Part shown: positions 26,197 through 35,253 of the stretch, one piece after another
Layout: each line of letters opens with the position of its first letter
Position numbering within the stretch: position 1 is the first letter of the stretch
Source of the DNA: Psychrobacter sp. 5A.1
GTDB taxonomy: Bacteria > Pseudomonadota > Gammaproteobacteria > Pseudomonadales > Moraxellaceae
DNA: 56,430 nt
Assembly: GCF_030407455.1 (NCBI RefSeq)
Contig: NZ_JASDDJ010000017.1
Location: 1 to 56,430 of the forward strand
Direction of reading: 5' to 3'
Made by a program: the position numbers and the translations under genes
The notes under the pieces: model-generated
Seen by the model: the letters and a program-made list of their open reading frames with translations, nothing else
The model's database searches: none
What the model was told of the DNA's origin: nothing

Positions 26197-27189
26197 CTAA
26201 GGCGTGTCTACTAACGCTGGTTCTACTGCCTCTTCTTCTAACGCGCCGCCACAACTACTGCCCTGTCCTGCTGTACAGCCATAGCAGTGGTCAGCAATGG
26301 CGATGTCATCACCAGAAGGGTTTTGCGTTAACAAATCACTTAGGTGTCGCCGTGACTTGTTTGGGACAGGAATCTCTAACTGCTGATTGAAATCACAATC
26401 AAACAGCTCACCCAACCAGTTGACACTAATGGTCGAACGGCACATGACCTCGGCTAAATTAGCAGCCATATAATTAGCTTTGAGCAAATCCATATACGGG
26501 TGGAACTGTTTTTTTGCCAATAGCACCGCCCCAAAACGCTGAATCGGCATGTTTGTTAGGGCAAATAGATGGTTAAACTCAATATCAAAGTGTGCTTTTA
26601 ACTCACGCTTATAATCCGCTTCAAGCTGCTGTTGATTGGGGGGCAGCGTCGCACCTTGTGGGTTGTAGACCAAGTTTAATGTTAAATTTGAATCAGGCTT
26701 GCCGTACCCCAACTGATTGAGCTTCTGCAATCCCAATATACTGTCGTCAAACGCGCCTTTACCGCGCTGCTTATCTACATTTTCTAAGGAATAGCAAGGC
26801 AAAGAAGCCACCACTTCCACTTGGTTGTCTGCTAAAAACTGAGCCATATCCTCATAACCCTCTTCCATAAGAATGGTCAGGTTACAGCGGTCTATCACTT
26901 TGACGCCTAATGCCCGAGCGGCCTTGACCAAATACTTAAAATCCTCGTGCATCTCAGGCGCACCGCCTGTCAAATCAAGCGTATCGATATTTTGTGCTTG
27001 CAATACTTCTGGTATCAACTCGACCAATTCACGCGACATCATCTCGGTACGATAAGGGCTGGCAGCCACATGACAATGTACGCAAGACATATTGCATAAA
27101 TAGCCCATATTCACTTGCAATATGGTCAGTTGACGACGTTTTATCGCTGGAAAATCCGTATGCTCAAGTAACTCAATTGTTGATTTCAT
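26197..27189 (-). CDS. arsS: Arsenosugar biosynthesis radical SAM protein
   Basis: A 330-residue radical-SAM enzyme. The cluster cysteines are in MGYLCNMSCVHCH (CX3CX2C), with DLTGGAPEMH following. Cys-rich C-terminal segments GELFDCDFNQ and CYGCTAGQGSSCGG are the mark of this family; they read as plain cysteines here with no in-frame TGA. ArsS transfers a 5'-deoxyadenosyl group to dimethylarsinite to start arsenosugar synthesis. The frame is open from 27243, but ATG 27189 (MKSTIELLEHTDF) matches family starts. Upstream is the FAD oxidoreductase gene, with a 220-base gap. Confidence 0.9.
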   Translation of the reverse strand: MKSTIELLEHTDFPAIKRRQLTILQVNMGYLCNMSCVHCHVAASPYRTEMMSRELVELIPEVLQAQNIDTLDLTGGAPEMHEDFKYLVKAARALGVKVIDRCNLTILMEEGYEDMAQFLADNQVEVVASLPCYSLENVDKQRGKGAFDDSILGLQKLNQLGYGKPDSNLTLNLVYNPQGATLPPNQQQLEADYKRELKAHFDIEFNHLFALTNMPIQRFGAVLLAKKQFHPYMDLLKANYMAANLAEVMCRSTISVNWLGELFDCDFNQQLEIPVPNKSRRHLSDLLTQNPSGDDIAIADHCYGCTAGQGSSCGGALEEEAVEPALVDTP

Positions 27190-27410
27190 AATGGTATAAA
27201 ACCCTGTTAGCGGTACAACTAAAAAAGGATAGCAACGTAACATTAAAGATTAGAAAACAAAGGTAGCGCATTGCTTTTACTGTTTATTTTTAATATTTAC
27301 AACGTAAAACCTGATTGCTTACTTTACGGTTTATCTAATCAATCATACCTGATTATGAATACACATTGATGACTAATCAGATGGATTTTATGGTTTATTC
27401 CAAATGAGCA

Positions 27411-28616
27411 TTAACCCTTATCAGCCTCTATGAAGCGCTTATCAATGTACTTTTTGAGATGCCATACCCAGCGACCTTGTAGATTTATATTGCCCCAACT
27501 ACCAATGGCATATTTATCGCCGCACGATAGCAGGTATAGCGTGCGTGACTTTGGCTGATAGCTCTTCATTACGCTATCTTTCAGATAGGCCATTAAATTA
27601 TCAGCTTCGACAGCACCGCCATGTACGGAGTGAACCCCCGAGTGCGCCACGTATTTATCGATTCGTGTCGCCACATCACCAACCGCAAACACATTAGGAT
27701 GAGAGACGCTCTGTTGCTTATCGTTCACCGCGACAAACCCATCGCCTTCGGTTTTCAAATCCGTAGAAGCCGTCCATGCCGACCCTATGACGCCAGTCGC
27801 AGCGATGACCGCATTGATGGGCAATGATTTATGCGTGGTCAATAATTCTCCATCACGATAATCGGTCGCTCGTTCTCGAATTATCGTAATACCATGTCGA
27901 TCTAGCTGCTTAATCACCCGCTGTCGAAAGCCCGAATTAAACCCTGACAAGAGATTTTCACCGCATACTAATGTCACCTGATGATTACGATTGATGTTCC
28001 GTAGTGCAACTTGAGCTGCCATGACCAACTCTATGGCCGCAGCGCCTGCCCCAATAATAGCCAATTGGTACTTTTCAGATGACTGGGCATCCTTCAAAAT
28101 CCGCTGCCATTGGGTGATAAATGTTGATAACGGTCGTATGGCAATCACGTCAGTATTAGCATGGGCATTAACAGCGCCAACATCAACATCACTGTCGCTT
28201 CTGTGATCATTGTAGCCACGTAACCAACGCATGTCTGTATCTGCGCCCGTATTTAAAGACAAGACATCGTAGTTAAAAACCGTTTGTTCATCGCCAGTCG
28301 TAACCACTTTATTTGACGCTGCATTTACTTGCACAAGTGACTGCTGCACGAATCGCACGCCTGCTCGCACACAAAGCGATTTGATATCGATACTGATATC
28401 ATGCAGCTGATAATGCCCTGCCATCCAACCCGGTAACATGCCAGAATAGATGGTTTGCGGTTGCTCACTAATTAAGTGAATGTCTGCATCGGTCATATCG
28501 GTATTCTTTAAACGCGCTGCGCTAAGTCGGCGCAACATGCCAATGTGAGCATGACCTGCCCCTGCCAATAGTAGTGTTTTTTTCGGTAAAAATTTTGTCA
28601 TAGATGATTTTATCAA
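27411..28616 (-). CDS. FAD-dependent pyridine-nucleotide oxidoreductase (SelD N-terminal-domain type)
   Basis: A 401-residue flavoprotein: LLLAGAGHAHIGMLRRL is the FAD-binding GxGxxH-type motif, YQLAIIGAGAAAIELVMA the NAD(P)H site, and NVFAVGDVATR the second FAD motif. The AGHAHI variant is typical of the family often fused in front of selenide, water dikinase. Here it stands alone and no selD is in the window. It is the first gene of the arsS/arsM operon, and could reduce the arsenic or selenium intermediate; that role is inferred from context only. Confidence 0.85.
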   Translation of the reverse strand: MIKSSMTKFLPKKTLLLAGAGHAHIGMLRRLSAARLKNTDMTDADIHLISEQPQTIYSGMLPGWMAGHYQLHDISIDIKSLCVRAGVRFVQQSLVQVNAASNKVVTTGDEQTVFNYDVLSLNTGADTDMRWLRGYNDHRSDSDVDVGAVNAHANTDVIAIRPLSTFITQWQRILKDAQSSEKYQLAIIGAGAAAIELVMAAQVALRNINRNHQVTLVCGENLLSGFNSGFRQRVIKQLDRHGITIIRERATDYRDGELLTTHKSLPINAVIAATGVIGSAWTASTDLKTEGDGFVAVNDKQQSVSHPNVFAVGDVATRIDKYVAHSGVHSVHGGAVEADNLMAYLKDSVMKSYQPKSRTLYLLSCGDKYAIGSWGNINLQGRWVWHLKKYIDKRFIEADKG

Positions 28617-28940
28617 GGCAGTTGGTTGTTGTTAGTGTTGATTGATATAAATGACTTTAAAAACTCATTTAAAAGTATCATATAAATAAGACAAATCTGT
28701 TGCAGGCGAACAGTAAGAGCGTAAATGGCTTATGTAGCGTCAAAAGTACTTACTGCGCTAGGGCCTGCTCTTATTTTAAAAATAGCGATAAAAACAATAA
28801 AATAAGGTGAAATTATTTACCAACGCCCAGTACAATAGAACATTATAGGAGCCGCGTGACAGGTAACTCTGCGTGGCCTATCATCTGAATATAACCATCG
28901 AAACCATTAACGAAAATTATAAGTCATCAAGGAACCTTAC
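28617..28940. other. Divergent promoter region, arsenosugar operon / lipase
   Basis: No gene is visible. It must hold the promoter of the minus-strand arsS operon and that of the plus-strand hydrolase. A decayed MITE family 1 end lies at 28759-28806. Confidence 0.4.
28759..28806 (-). mobile_element. Decayed single end of MITE family 1
   Basis: The segment begins TAGGGCCTGCTCTTATTTTA and follows the right-hand end of the family with about one change in five bases, then loses similarity. No matching opposite end was found. It appears to be a relic. Confidence 0.5.
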
Positions 28941-29897
28941 ATGAGTACCAACATCGATACCAGTAACGATCACATTCTGTCTTCTGACAATATTCACTAC
29001 TTGCATCATGACTTTTTTGAACCAAGTCGCAAAGACATCGACATTAGCGCAACTTTATTGATTGTGCATGGCATGGCAGAGCACAGCGGTCGCTATAGCG
29101 ATTTTGCACAATTTTTGGCAGACAATGGTATCGCGGTGGCGACTTATGATCATTTGGGTCATGGACAGACCATCAAAACTGAGGCCGATCTCGGGTTTTT
29201 TGGTGAAGAGCATCCGGTACAGTCGCTTTTGAAAGACGTGATTGTGATGGCAGATAGCCTAAAAGACCGTCATCCAGACGTCCCGCATTTTGTGATGGGT
29301 CACTCGATGGGGTCATTTATTGTGCGTAATGTACTCAAGCATCATGCGCACAATTTCACAGGCGCAATCCTAATGGGTTCTGCAAACGCCAACCCATTGG
29401 CCAAGGTTTTATTACCCATCAATAAACTACTGGCCAAAGTGGCACCAAGACAACCGAATACAATATTTGCCAAGGTGATGAATAAAGTCCTCAACAGCCA
29501 GCTACCTGATCGCAACTCGTCCTCACCGTTTGCCTGGTTGAGTGCAAACACGGCAAACATTGAAGTCTATGAAGCCGATCCGATGACTGGTTTTGACTTT
29601 ACTAATAATGGCTTTATGACATTATTTACCTTAATGGATACGGGCTTGAATAAAAACTGGGCTGCTACCATTGCTAAAGACTTCCCGATGCTTTTTATCA
29701 GCGGTGAAGATGACCCAATTGGTGAGATGGGTCGCGGTATACGCAAGATTGTCACCCGTCTCAATAAGCGTAATTTTAGTCATGTCGATATTCAGCTATA
29801 TCCCAATATGCGCCATGAAGTATTGCATGAAAAGGATAAACAGACCGTTTATCAAGATATTTTAGAGTGGATAGAGACCAATACCACCGATGATTAA
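28941..29897 (+). CDS. Monoacylglycerol lipase / lysophospholipase-like hydrolase
   Basis: A 318-residue serine hydrolase of the PldB/MGL type. LLIVHGMAEHSGRYSDFA is the family hallmark, GHSMGS the nucleophile elbow, Asp in SGEDDPIGEMG and His in PNMRHEVLHE complete the triad. There is no signal peptide, so a cytoplasmic or inner-face lipase acting on monoacylglycerol or lysophospholipid is likely. AAGGAACC precedes ATG 28941. Monocistronic. Confidence 0.88.
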   Translation: MSTNIDTSNDHILSSDNIHYLHHDFFEPSRKDIDISATLLIVHGMAEHSGRYSDFAQFLADNGIAVATYDHLGHGQTIKTEADLGFFGEEHPVQSLLKDVIVMADSLKDRHPDVPHFVMGHSMGSFIVRNVLKHHAHNFTGAILMGSANANPLAKVLLPINKLLAKVAPRQPNTIFAKVMNKVLNSQLPDRNSSSPFAWLSANTANIEVYEADPMTGFDFTNNGFMTLFTLMDTGLNKNWAATIAKDFPMLFISGEDDPIGEMGRGIRKIVTRLNKRNFSHVDIQLYPNMRHEVLHEKDKQTVYQDILEWIETNTTDD

Positions 29898-29907
29898 ATC
29901 ATGATAA

Positions 29908-29944
29908 ATGAGTTGTTTTGAGTGAATATCTTAAAACAGCTCAT
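29908..29944 (+). terminator. Possible terminator of the lipase gene
   Basis: A 12-bp stem with one G-U pair (29908-29919 / 29933-29944) lies right after the stop, but no T run follows. Confidence 0.4.
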
Positions 29945-30053
29945 TCAATACTGTCATAATAAGACCCTCAACGTGTTTGCTAAAAGTGGTCAAATTAGCG
30001 ACAATACGGCAAGCAAGTTTTTGGCCAAAGTCAGACGTTACAGTGAGTAGCGT

Positions 30054-30138
30054 TTTAGAACTATTTACCCTTTAGAACTATTTACCCTTTAGAACTATTT
30101 ACCCTTTAGAACTATTTACCCTTTAGAACTACTTACCC
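30054..30138 (+). repeat. Tandem repeat, five 17-bp units upstream of dapD
   Basis: Units of TTTAGAACTATTTACCC begin at 30054, 30071, 30088, 30105 and 30122. The first four are identical and the fifth has one change. A degenerate sixth unit follows (30139-30154). The array ends about 90 bases before the dapD start and contains no gene. Confidence 0.95.
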
Positions 30139-30246
30139 TTTAGAATCAGTCACGTTTTAGAGCAAATAGCACTTTAGGCTAGGTCATATAAGTCTTTAAC
30201 CATAACATTGAGATCCACCTCCCTGTCATTCATTTTAGGAATTTTT

Positions 30247-31068
30247 ATGTCATTACAACAAACCATCGAACAAGCTTTTGAAAATCGCAACGAATATAGC
30301 CCAAGCACTATGCCACAAGACGTTCGTGATGCTGTCGAGCAAGTGCTGGAACAATTAGACAACGGTAGCTTGCGCGTGGCAGAAAAGAAAGACGGCGAAT
30401 GGGTCGTCAATCAGTGGGCCAAAAAAGCCGTATTATTGTCTTTCCGTCTAAACGATAACTACGTCCAAGCCGCTGGCGAGCATGTGCAGTTTTATGACAA
30501 AGTACCAACTAAATTTGCTGATTGGACCGAAGCACAGTTTAAAGAAGCAGGCGTACGTGTGGTACCACCAGCCGTCGCTCGTAAAGGTTCATTCATCGCA
30601 GCAGGCGCGGTCTTGATGCCTTCATACGTCAACATCGGCGCATATGTCGATCAAGGCGCGATGGTTGATACGTGGGCGACTGTTGGTTCATGTGCTCAAA
30701 TCGGTAAAAACGTGCATCTATCAGGCGGCGTTGGTATCGGCGGTGTATTAGAGCCATTGCAAGCAAATCCTACTATCATCGAAGACAATTGCTTCATCGG
30801 TGCGCGCTCTGAAATCGTTGAAGGCGTCATCGTCGAAGAAGGATCTGTTATCTCTATGGGTGTGTTCATCGGTCAATCCACGCGCATCTATGATCGCGAA
30901 ACTGGTGAGATTCATCGTGGCCGTGTACCAGCAGGTTCTGTTGTCGTACCAGGTAGCTTGCCGTCAGAAGATGGCACGCACAGCTTGTACGCTGCTATCA
31001 TCGTGAAAAAAGTTGATGCGCAAACTCGTGCAAAAACATCAGTAAATGAGCTATTACGCTTAGCCTAA
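30247..31068 (+). CDS. dapD: 2,3,4,5-tetrahydropyridine-2,6-dicarboxylate N-succinyltransferase
   Basis: DapD succinylates tetrahydrodipicolinate in lysine and peptidoglycan precursor synthesis. The 273-residue protein has an N-terminal helical domain ([13 protein letters not shown]) and a left-handed beta-helix of hexapeptide repeats ([57 protein letters not shown]). The frame is open from 30208, but ATG 30247 starts the conserved MSLQQTIEQ and has AGGA upstream. Monocistronic, with its own terminator; preceded by an unusual tandem repeat. Confidence 0.97.
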   Translation: MSLQQTIEQAFENRNEYSPSTMPQDVRDAVEQVLEQLDNGSLRVAEKKDGEWVVNQWAKKAVLLSFRLNDNYVQAAGEHVQFYDKVPTKFADWTEAQFKEAGVRVVPPAVARKGSFIAAGAVLMPSYVNIGAYVDQGAMVDTWATVGSCAQIGKNVHLSGGVGIGGVLEPLQANPTIIEDNCFIGARSEIVEGVIVEEGSVISMGVFIGQSTRIYDRETGEIHRGRVPAGSVVVPGSLPSEDGTHSLYAAIIVKKVDAQTRAKTSVNELLRLA

Positions 31069-31114
31069 ATATTTGGCACGTACCGTTGTTTATTGAATAA
31101 TATTGTTTTATATG

Positions 31115-31147
31115 AAGATGCTGGAGGATGACTCCAGCATCTTTTTT
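31115..31147 (+). terminator. dapD terminator
   Basis: A perfect 12-bp stem AAGATGCTGGAG / CTCCAGCATCTT with a 5-base loop is followed by TTTTTT. Confidence 0.93.
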
Positions 31148-31292
31148 GCAGCTTAATATAACGCGTTACGTTATAATCCTCTTTTAGTTTGGCTTTGCAC
31201 AAACACAAAACCATCCATACAACCCCCTGCCTTTTTATACGATTGATAAGTGCCCAAGCGCTTTATCGACCTCTAACTGTATTTGAAATATT

Positions 31293-32024
31293 ATGAGTGA
31301 ATCACCATTACGCACCGCCGCCATTCCTGTCACTGACCCTGAAGCAGGGTTGCGTCTGACTGAGATTTTTTATTCCTTACAAGGGGAAGCCATCACCTCA
31401 GGCTTACCGACGATATTTGTGCGCCTTACGGGCTGTCCGCTGCGCTGCGTCTATTGTGATACCGAATACGCTTTTACAGGTGGCGAACGCCAATCATTAG
31501 AAACCATCATAGCAACCATCAAAGGTTATCCATGCAAGCGTATTTGTCTGACTGGCGGTGAACCATTAGCACAGCCAAATGCCATTGAATTGATGAAACG
31601 TTTGCTGAGCGATGGTTACGAGATATCCCTTGAGACCGCAGGCGCGCTCACAGTAGAAAACGTGCCAGCAGCGGTCAGTAAAGTGATGGATCTCAAAACA
31701 CCCAGCTCAGGCGAAGTCGATAAAAACCTATGGTCAAATCTCGACTATCTCACTCAGCATGACCAAATCAAGTTTGTCATCATGAACCGCGCTGATTACG
31801 ACTGGGCGAAAGCCAAATTGATCGAGCATAAGCTGAATGAATTGGTCGGTACGGTGTGGTTTTCTCCAATGTTCAATGTCGCAGATGATATCGATGAACA
31901 GCTCAGCCCTGAGGTGCCTGTCTTGGCGCGAGAATTGGCGGAATGGATGTTGGCTGATGCCTTGCCTGTTCGTTTTCAATTGCAATTGCACAAAATCATT
32001 TGGGCAGATGCCAAGGGTAAATAG
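31293..32024 (+). CDS. queE: 7-carboxy-7-deazaguanine synthase
   Basis: QueE is a radical-SAM enzyme of the queuosine/7-deazapurine pathway. Marks are RLTEIFYSLQGEAITSGLPTIFVRLTGCPLRCVYCDTEYAF, with CX3CX2C, and then CLTGGEP, LETAGA and VMDLKTPSSGE. The 243-residue length is usual for the family. The N-terminus is extended by about 20 residues before the conserved EIFYSLQGE. No queC, queD or queF lies in the window, so the pathway is split. Confidence 0.95.
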   Translation: MSESPLRTAAIPVTDPEAGLRLTEIFYSLQGEAITSGLPTIFVRLTGCPLRCVYCDTEYAFTGGERQSLETIIATIKGYPCKRICLTGGEPLAQPNAIELMKRLLSDGYEISLETAGALTVENVPAAVSKVMDLKTPSSGEVDKNLWSNLDYLTQHDQIKFVIMNRADYDWAKAKLIEHKLNELVGTVWFSPMFNVADDIDEQLSPEVPVLARELAEWMLADALPVRFQLQLHKIIWADAKGK

Positions 32025-32062
32025 CACAAAAAAACGGCTAAATGACGATCTAATAATAGGAC

Positions 32063-32236
32063 ATGGTTGGCATTGTCACTTGCGCAATTGCAGGGTCTGT
32101 GACGTATTTATGCTTACCGTATTTTGGGATGGATGCCAGTATCAACGAATTTATTATGCTCGTTGTCACCTTTGCAGTACATATGCTAGCGCTCAGGTTC
32201 GATTGGCATCTGCCATCTATTCGTTTAGTCGCTTAG
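32063..32236 (+). pseudogene. C-terminal remnant of a TRIC/UPF0126 channel gene
   Basis: From ATG 32063 a 57-codon frame reads through to TAG 32236. Its end, HMLALRFDWHLPS, and the earlier IVTCAIAGSVTYL align with the C-terminal end of the intact gene just downstream (RMLAIRYDWQFPT, YITAALTGGILYF). The first two-thirds of such a protein are missing. It is therefore most simply a truncated relic of a second, diverged TRIC-type gene. The frame is still open, so expression of a short peptide cannot be excluded. Confidence 0.65.
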
Positions 32237-32327
32237 TGTTGGTTGGTTGGCTTAGATTGACGGCTTAGAGCAAATATTTGCTTTGTTCATTGTGATTAAC
32301 CGTACTGAAAAATAGTGAGAATCGCCT

Positions 32328-32993
32328 ATGCTGGCTATCGTATTGGATCCTGCCGTACTGATCACTACTTTTGACCCGCGCTCTTTGATTTTTTGCTTTG
32401 ATATGATCGGCATTATTGCCTGTAGCATTTCAGGGACGATACTGGCCAAGCACAAGAATTTCGATGTTTTCGGCTGTCTACTAGTGTCTATTGTCACCGC
32501 TATTGGCGGCGGTACTGTACGCGATGTGATTTTGGATCGTCATCCCTTATTTTGGATGGTGGATATGAGCTACCTAACCCTCATTACGATTGCGTCGCTG
32601 GCCACGCAGATATTTTTTCATCCGAACTCAAGACGAGTCGATAAATTCCTCAAACTATCTGACACCATCGGCCTGTCAGCCTTTACGCTGATAGGTATCA
32701 AGGTTGGCGATAGCATGGGGGTTAATGTGCCTGTGGCACTACTACTGGGCGTGATTACCATTGTGGTTGGTGGCATCATTCGCGATATGATTTGCAATGA
32801 AATCCCATTGGTACTTCAGCAAGAGATTTATATCACGGCAGCATTGACTGGCGGCATTCTCTACTTTGCGCTAAAAAACCTAGGCGTAGCAGATTGGGTA
32901 GCTGACATCTCTACGATGGGTACGATTTTTACTCTGCGTATGCTGGCCATTCGTTACGATTGGCAGTTCCCCACACTAGAGTGGAAATACTGA
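32328..32993 (+). CDS. Trimeric intracellular cation (TRIC) channel family membrane protein (UPF0126)
   Basis: A 221-residue inner-membrane protein with about seven helices built as two repeats, each with the family GGG-x-VRD motif: AIGGGTVRDVILDRHPLFW in the first half and VVGGIIRDMICNEIPLVL in the second. Bacterial members behave as K+/cation or glycine-linked channels; the transported ion here is unknown. GAGAATC precedes ATG 32328. A relic of a related gene lies directly upstream. Confidence 0.87.
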   Translation: MLAIVLDPAVLITTFDPRSLIFCFDMIGIIACSISGTILAKHKNFDVFGCLLVSIVTAIGGGTVRDVILDRHPLFWMVDMSYLTLITIASLATQIFFHPNSRRVDKFLKLSDTIGLSAFTLIGIKVGDSMGVNVPVALLLGVITIVVGGIIRDMICNEIPLVLQQEIYITAALTGGILYFALKNLGVADWVADISTMGTIFTLRMLAIRYDWQFPTLEWKY

Positions 32994-33055
32994 TATCCAA
33001 TCAAAAAGCGACAAATGCTATAAGTGCTCTCAAACTTAAACGCACTGATATGACC

Positions 33056-34900
33056 TTAGCCTTGCTCTATCACAGCCAAGTCTTTTATCATCAACTGCAA
33101 GCTTTGTTTGCCATTCCATTCATTGATGTCTAGCTGAAACAACAAATGTACTTTTTTGGCACGGTAATCCCACGCGTCATTATCGAAGTTAAAGCAAATT
33201 GCCTCAATTGGATACTGAACGTCTGGATAACGCAGTGACAGTTTAAGGTGCTTATCTTTTAACACTTTAAAGCTCAGTACCTCAAAGATACCGTCAAATA
33301 TTGGCGGCGCAAATCCATGACCCCAGATACTGGCTTCTGCTAAATGCTCAGCAAACCATAAGCTAAAGTCGCTCGCCTGCAAAGGTCCATCGGTGAATTT
33401 TTGCTCTGCAAATACCTCGTCATTCATCTCTGCCATGACTTCATCAAAAGCGGCCACAAACCCATCAAAGTTACCGCGCTTGAGGGTCAAACCTGCTGCC
33501 ATCGCATGACCACCAAAATGACTGATTAAATCGGGATGGCGTTCAGCGACTTGTTCAATCGCGTCACGAACATGCACGCCAGCGATAGAACGTGCAGAGC
33601 CTTTAATGGCGCTATCTTCATCAGTCTGCTCAGTATTTGCTGGAGCAAACACGATACTTGGCAGATAGTGGCTTTCTTTTAGGCGACCGGCGACGATGCC
33701 GATAACCCCTTGATGCCAGTCGTCTTGATACAGAATAATACTACGAGCGTCTGTACTGCTTGTCTTAAGCGCTGTGGTCTTAGGCGTAGCAATCTCATGG
33801 GCAATGATGTCATCGCTAGGGTCATTAACATTAATATTCGCCTCATCGCTATTAGCCTCAGCAGCCAATGTCTGTACGATACTGTCGGCTTGTGCGCGCA
33901 TCTCGCCTTCTACATGACGACGCGTGCGATTCAGCTGCTCAAGCTCTTGCGCCAAACGCTGTGCCGTACTCCAGTCCTCAGTCAATAAGCACTCGATACC
34001 AATGCGCATATTATCCATGCGCCCAGCGGCATTGATACGGGGGCCTAATACAAAACCAAAATCCTGTGCATGGAGCTGCTTAGGATCACGACCCGCTTGC
34101 TCCAGCAGCGCCAATATCCCCATACAACAGCGACCTTGACGAATAGCAGACAACCCATGATGCACTAAGATACGGTTGTTCTTATCGAGTATCCCAACAT
34201 CTGCAATCGTCCCCAGCGCGACCAAATCCAAATATTGACTGACTTGGACGGTAGACTTGCCAGCTTCACGGCGCAATTTTGCCAAGCGCCCAAGCACATA
34301 AAACGCCACGCCGACTCCAACCAGTGCTTTACTGGCAAAATCACACGCCAACTGATTGGGATTGACCACCGCTTCCGCAGGTGGCGTCTCTTTGGTCGTG
34401 AGATGATGGTCAGTAATAATCACCGTGATACCATCAGCCTGTGCGCGCGCCACGCCTTCATGACTAGAGATACCATTATCAACTGTCACTATCACGTCTG
34501 GCGTAAATGTCTCAATACCCAATTCGACAATCTCTGGCGTCAGTCCATAGCCATACTTAAAACGATCGGGCACTAAAAAATCAACGACTGCGCCCATCTT
34601 GGTGAGGGCTCGCATCATCAGCGCCGTGCTAGTTGCACCATCACAGTCAAAGTCACCCACGATTAGAATGCGCTGACGCTCATCAATGGCCACATCTAAC
34701 AGACGCACGGCTTCAGTGACACCGTGCAGTGCCTCGGCAGGTAATAGCTCTGACAAACTGGTCGTAAGCTCATCGGGCTCAGTGATACCTCGTCCCGCAT
34801 AAAGACGGGCAAGCGTGAATGATTGAGCAGCAAGTGTCTGCAGCGCGGTAGGCAACTCGTCGATGCGAGTGCTGGTATAACGGGGGGTTAAATTTAGCAT
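33056..34900 (-). CDS. recJ: Single-stranded-DNA-specific 5'-3' exonuclease RecJ
   Basis: RecJ resects DNA in recombination and mismatch repair. The DHH phosphoesterase motifs are ILIVGDFDCDGATST, VTVDNGISSHEG and VIITDHHLT, followed by VVNPNQ; the DHHA1 part has HQGVIGIVAGRLKE and SHFGGHAMAAGLTL. The 614-residue length exceeds E. coli (577) mainly through an acidic, low-complexity linker near residues 345-380 between the core and the DHHA1 part. ATG 34900 begins MLNLTPRY. It appears monocistronic. Confidence 0.95.
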   Translation of the reverse strand: MLNLTPRYTSTRIDELPTALQTLAAQSFTLARLYAGRGITEPDELTTSLSELLPAEALHGVTEAVRLLDVAIDERQRILIVGDFDCDGATSTALMMRALTKMGAVVDFLVPDRFKYGYGLTPEIVELGIETFTPDVIVTVDNGISSHEGVARAQADGITVIITDHHLTTKETPPAEAVVNPNQLACDFASKALVGVGVAFYVLGRLAKLRREAGKSTVQVSQYLDLVALGTIADVGILDKNNRILVHHGLSAIRQGRCCMGILALLEQAGRDPKQLHAQDFGFVLGPRINAAGRMDNMRIGIECLLTEDWSTAQRLAQELEQLNRTRRHVEGEMRAQADSIVQTLAAEANSDEANINVNDPSDDIIAHEIATPKTTALKTSSTDARSIILYQDDWHQGVIGIVAGRLKESHYLPSIVFAPANTEQTDEDSAIKGSARSIAGVHVRDAIEQVAERHPDLISHFGGHAMAAGLTLKRGNFDGFVAAFDEVMAEMNDEVFAEQKFTDGPLQASDFSLWFAEHLAEASIWGHGFAPPIFDGIFEVLSFKVLKDKHLKLSLRYPDVQYPIEAICFNFDNDAWDYRAKKVHLLFQLDINEWNGKQSLQLMIKDLAVIEQG

Positions 34901-34934
34901 GAGCGTATTCTACTGGCTTTCACGGAGGGTCACA

Positions 34935-35012
34935 ATGACATTTTATGGCGTCTATGTATACCATTTAGGATTGCAAGGCATCATCAATACTTTTAGTACG
35001 CTGGCTGCTTAA
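34935..35012 (+). CDS. Candidate 25-residue small ORF
   Basis: ATG 34935 is preceded by CGGAGGGTCACA, a near-perfect Shine-Dalgarno at good spacing. It encodes 25 residues, mostly hydrophobic (YGVYVYHLGLQGIINTF). It may be a small membrane peptide, a leader peptide, or a chance frame; there is no comparative support. Confidence 0.25.
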   Translation: MTFYGVYVYHLGLQGIINTFSTLAA

Positions 35013-35042
35013 TTGGCCATTCAATACGGAGGTTTTTATAGC

Positions 35043-35150
35043 ATGCATCGAACACATCCCCGTCTTTATTTACAAAAAGGATGCACAGTGACTGTAATTT
35101 CATTCATTTTGCTACAAAGCAATGATTGTATGCCTCTTATAAATCCATAA
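35043..35150 (+). CDS. Candidate 35-residue small ORF
   Basis: ATG 35043 is preceded by ACGGAGG with a 10-base spacer. It encodes 35 residues with a hydrophobic centre (TVTVISFILL). It follows the previous small ORF by 30 bases, so both could be one transcript. There is no family match that I recognise. Confidence 0.22.
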   Translation: MHRTHPRLYLQKGCTVTVISFILLQSNDCMPLINP

Positions 35151-35253
35151 AATAGATAGCAACTGAGATATTTGTTATTCATTAAAACTATAATTCGATA
35201 TTTTAGAGTGTTTTGTTCTAATTACTTACTTCAATTACTTATAAGGAACCTTT

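Larger units (their letters stand above)
34901..35253. other. Region between recJ and the DUF697-like gene with two candidate small ORFs
   Basis: No annotated-size gene fits here. Two short plus-strand frames each have a strong GGAGG Shine-Dalgarno and are listed separately. The last 100 bases before 35254 are AT-rich and probably hold the promoter of the next gene. Confidence 0.4.

Noticed and set aside
26195..26215. AAGGCGTGTCTA at the end of arsS resembles a MITE family 1 end
   Set aside because: It is within the arsS coding end, has no partner end, and the match stops after about ten bases. Chance is more likely.
26197..27189. Possible selenocysteine in ArsS
   Set aside because: All family cysteine positions are encoded as Cys and no in-frame TGA is present.
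30054..30154. Possible CRISPR array
   Set aside because: The 17-bp units are head to tail without spacers, and no cas genes are present.
31837..32268. A 143-codon plus-strand frame across the queE end and the following gap
   Set aside because: It overlaps queE in another frame and runs through the TRIC relic in the wrong frame; the relic itself is read from 32063.
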